This document shows positions 30,579-31,913 of a stretch of DNA of 31,913 nucleotides, piece after piece. The notes under the pieces were generated by a model. The model was not told the DNA's origin. It saw only the letters and a program-made list of their open reading frames with translations, and ran no database searches. Position 1 is the stretch's first letter. Each line of letters opens with the position of its first letter. The stretch is from a virus. Both the position numbers and the translations under genes were made by a program. Location of the stretch: positions 1 to 31,913 of the IMG/VR virus record IMGVR_UViG_3300021964_000290; one strand, 5' to 3'.

Positions 30579-31051
30579 CGCTCAAACCCTCTAAAGACGT
30601 ATTTGCGGAACACCTCGGTAAGCCTGGCCTCATCCTCGGTATTCAACCCAAAGAAAGGACGGCTTTTCTGCAGCATGGCTGCTTTCTTGCCCTCTGCGGC
30701 CCTGGCAAAGAATATGCGAGCGAATCGCTGGTTGTAGTCGCTGGTTATAGACCCCCGCATATTGCCTGACCAGGTAAGATTGACAGTGCTGGGATCACTA
30801 AACGTAGGAGCCTGGCCGTCTATTGGCTTGCGCTGCTTCCTCCGCTGCAAATAGGCAGAGCTGTAGGGCTTGAGAGCGCCATCTGGCCCTTCCCCCTGGT
30901 CTAACCTATTCTGAATAATCTCAATGCCTTTAAGCGCTGCCCTGCTCAATCCTAGTGGGGTGCGCTCTTTAATTAGCTGCCGTTCGCGCTCGGTTAGCTT
31001 GCTGCCATCCTTGGGCGTGATCGTTGTTTTAATTGTTGGCACTAATGCCAT
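30575..31051 (-). CDS. Phage virion morphogenesis / head-tail connector protein (Mu gpG-like)
   Basis: A 158-aa protein with the virion-morphogenesis pattern: EIIQNRLDQGEGPDGALKPY, YLQRRKQRKPIDGQA and, late, KKAAMLQKSRPFFGLN, the family's 'RPFLG' motif. Such proteins finish the neck or the tail terminus of long-tailed phages. Start overlaps the upstream stop as TAATG, and the next gene overlaps by 4 nt. Confidence 0.8.
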   Translation of the reverse strand: MALVPTIKTTITPKDGSKLTERERQLIKERTPLGLSRAALKGIEIIQNRLDQGEGPDGALKPYSSAYLQRRKQRKPIDGQAPTFSDPSTVNLTWSGNMRGSITSDYNQRFARIFFARAAEGKKAAMLQKSRPFFGLNTEDEARLTEVFRKYVFRGFER

Positions 31052-31464
31052 TAGCGATCTAACCTATTGGTTGGCAAAGGCTTTTTCTCGCTATCAGCCA
31101 CAGAGCCATCTGCGTCAGTGTCGTATTCGACTCCATCAGCAAAAACGGCCTCTAGCTCTTCGCCATATCTGGCCTTATAGAAATCAATCATTTCTAAAAA
31201 TCGGTCATTATCGACCCAGTTAGTCAGCTTAGGCAGCGCATACTTCCACAGCACCAAGTAACTATTAGCCTTTGTCCATTGGCTGTCTGTTAGCTTAGTT
31301 GCGTCCATCTCGCCAGCAATACCGCGACGATGCCACCAGCGGTTTCTAATCTCGCGGGTAAGCTCTGCCTGAGCAGTCGCGTGCTCATCAATGAAGTTTT
31401 CTATGCCAAAGCTCAGGATGTCTGGCACGATCTCTTGCAAGTTGTAATCAGTAGAAAATGCCAT
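31051..31464 (-). CDS. Head-tail adaptor-like protein (137 aa)
   Basis: A 137-aa, mostly helical protein between the DUF6321-like and gpG-like genes, in the position of the first connector (HK97 gp6 or Ad1). It shows NLQEIVPDILSFGIENFIDE, a Trp-rich segment (IRNRWWHRRGIAGEM; WTKANSYLVLWKYALPKLTN) and an acidic end (YDTDADGSVADSEKK). Assignment rests on neighbours and size; no motif is diagnostic. Confidence 0.72.
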   Translation of the reverse strand: MAFSTDYNLQEIVPDILSFGIENFIDEHATAQAELTREIRNRWWHRRGIAGEMDATKLTDSQWTKANSYLVLWKYALPKLTNWVDNDRFLEMIDFYKARYGEELEAVFADGVEYDTDADGSVADSEKKPLPTNRLDR

Positions 31465-31468
31465 CAGC

Positions 31469-31747
31469 TCACCATTTCACCTTCGCAGCCCAATAAATTG
31501 CGTCCAGAACAGTTGCGCCCTTTAAGGTATCGCCATGCCTGGCATACCAGGCTCTTCGCATTGCCTTATCGCGCTCTGACTCTCCGTCCCTTGGGGGATA
31601 AGTCTTTGCGCCCTGGCCTCCAAATCTGACCAGCTTGATTATGTCCCCCTTTTTAACCAGAACTGCGTGGCTCTTTGTGGGGTGGTTCCTGGTGCGCTTA
31701 GGCACGTTGTAGTCCTCAAAGCGTTCACCACGATATACAATAGCCAT
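31469..31747 (-). CDS. DUF6321-like phage protein (92 aa)
   Basis: A basic 92-aa protein with YRGERFEDYNVPKRTRNHPT, KSHAVLVKKGDIIKLVRFGG, then RDKAMRRAWYARHGD and AIYWAAKVKW at the end. Similar conserved proteins occur in many marine phages, often near structural genes; function unknown. It follows the coat gene after a hairpin that lies 9 nt before its ATG. Basic charge and conserved aromatic residues hint at nucleic-acid contact, but that is inference. Confidence 0.78.
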   Translation of the reverse strand: MAIVYRGERFEDYNVPKRTRNHPTKSHAVLVKKGDIIKLVRFGGQGAKTYPPRDGESERDKAMRRAWYARHGDTLKGATVLDAIYWAAKVKW

Positions 31748-31755
31748 AAGGGAAA

Positions 31756-31773
31756 GCGCCCCCGTAGGGGCGC
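31756..31773 (-). terminator. GC-rich hairpin after coat gene, possible partial terminator
   Basis: On the minus strand GCGCCCC-TACG-GGGGCGC is a perfect 7-bp stem followed by TTTCCCTT. The T-run is broken, so it is likely a partial terminator or mRNA 3'-end stabiliser between the highly expressed coat gene and weaker neck genes. Confidence 0.5.
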
Positions 31774-31780
31774 GAGTACC

Positions 31781-31913
31781 TTAGAGTCCAGCGTCGAAGT
31801 ACATTTCTACGCCATAGGAGTCATCAAGCTCTGCAACGCCATAGACGGCAGTAGCGTTCAACTCAAATGCACGCAGAGATGCGTTGCGCTCAGTCTCAAT
31901 GTTGAAGTCGCGC
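31781..31913 (-). CDS. Major capsid protein, C-terminal part (runs off right edge)
   Basis: The final 44 codons with stop of a coat-protein gene that enters from the right edge. The residues RDFNIETERNASLRAFELNA and TAVYGVAELDDSYGVEMYFD then AGL are the usual C-terminal pattern of HK97-fold coat proteins ('ATAVYG....D.YGV'). It is probably the end of the coat gene begun at the left edge, with a missing middle. The coding frame does not match if the two window ends are simply joined. Confidence 0.85.
   Translation of the reverse strand, partial: RDFNIETERNASLRAFELNATAVYGVAELDDSYGVEMYFDAGL

Overview
This window is nearly the whole genome of a dsDNA tailed phage (Caudoviricetes) with a lambda-like long non-contractile tail (siphovirus organisation). 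It runs from terminase, portal, scaffold and an HK97-fold coat protein through a tail-tube protein, a frameshifted tail chaperone, a tape measure and a J-like tip to repeat-rich fibres. Every recognisable protein gene is on the minus strand, so transcription runs from high to low coordinates. Genes are tightly packed, with many TAATG or ATGA stop/start overlaps that point to translational coupling. No non-coding stretch reaches 300 bases. A small lipoprotein, a GTA-type 3TM holin and an M15 peptidase endolysin indicate a Gram-negative host. The repeat-rich fibres and several small conserved genes resemble phages from aquatic proteobacteria. The host cannot be named from sequence alone. I see no integrase, tRNA, DNA polymerase, RNA polymerase, CRISPR array or insertion sequence, so a lytic, host-dependent life style is likely.

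Layout in the order of transcription. (1) 14146-7254: early/replication module. It holds two unknown small genes, an Erf-family annealing protein, SSB, a small Cro-like HTH protein, a primase-type zinc domain, an O-like initiator containing three 18-bp iterons, a DnaB/RecA-fold helicase, DUF3310, NinB, a metallophosphoesterase, an HNH protein and small genes. (2) 7203-1: packaging and head genes, with three phased 22-bp repeats just upstream. These are small genes, TerS, TerL, portal, a MuF head protein fused to a zinc-metallopeptidase-like domain, a 58-aa protein, a 15-aa lysine-rich micropeptide, scaffold and the start of the major capsid gene. (3) 31913-20306: the end of the capsid gene, neck genes, tail tube, frameshift chaperones, tape measure, distal tail, hub, J-like tip and accessory tail genes. 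(4) 20285-14273: a 1305-aa fibre with 44 repeats and an S74 chaperone, small genes, then a lysis cassette of putative i-spanin, lipoprotein, holin and endolysin.

The capsid gene is split: its first 168 codons lie at the left edge and its last codons at the right edge. The genome is therefore probably circular or circularly permuted, opened inside this gene with a few hundred bases missing. Direct joining would not keep the reading frame.

Points that ordinary gene calling would miss: an OOP-like plus-strand small RNA with its own promoter and terminator between the HTH gene and the replication genes (about 12161-12246); lambda-style iterons inside the initiator gene; a -1 frameshift site in the tail chaperone; a 15-aa micropeptide; a 29-codon lipoprotein gene overlapping the holin; a 45-aa membrane protein before the terminase genes; and the metallopeptidase-like domain on the MuF protein.
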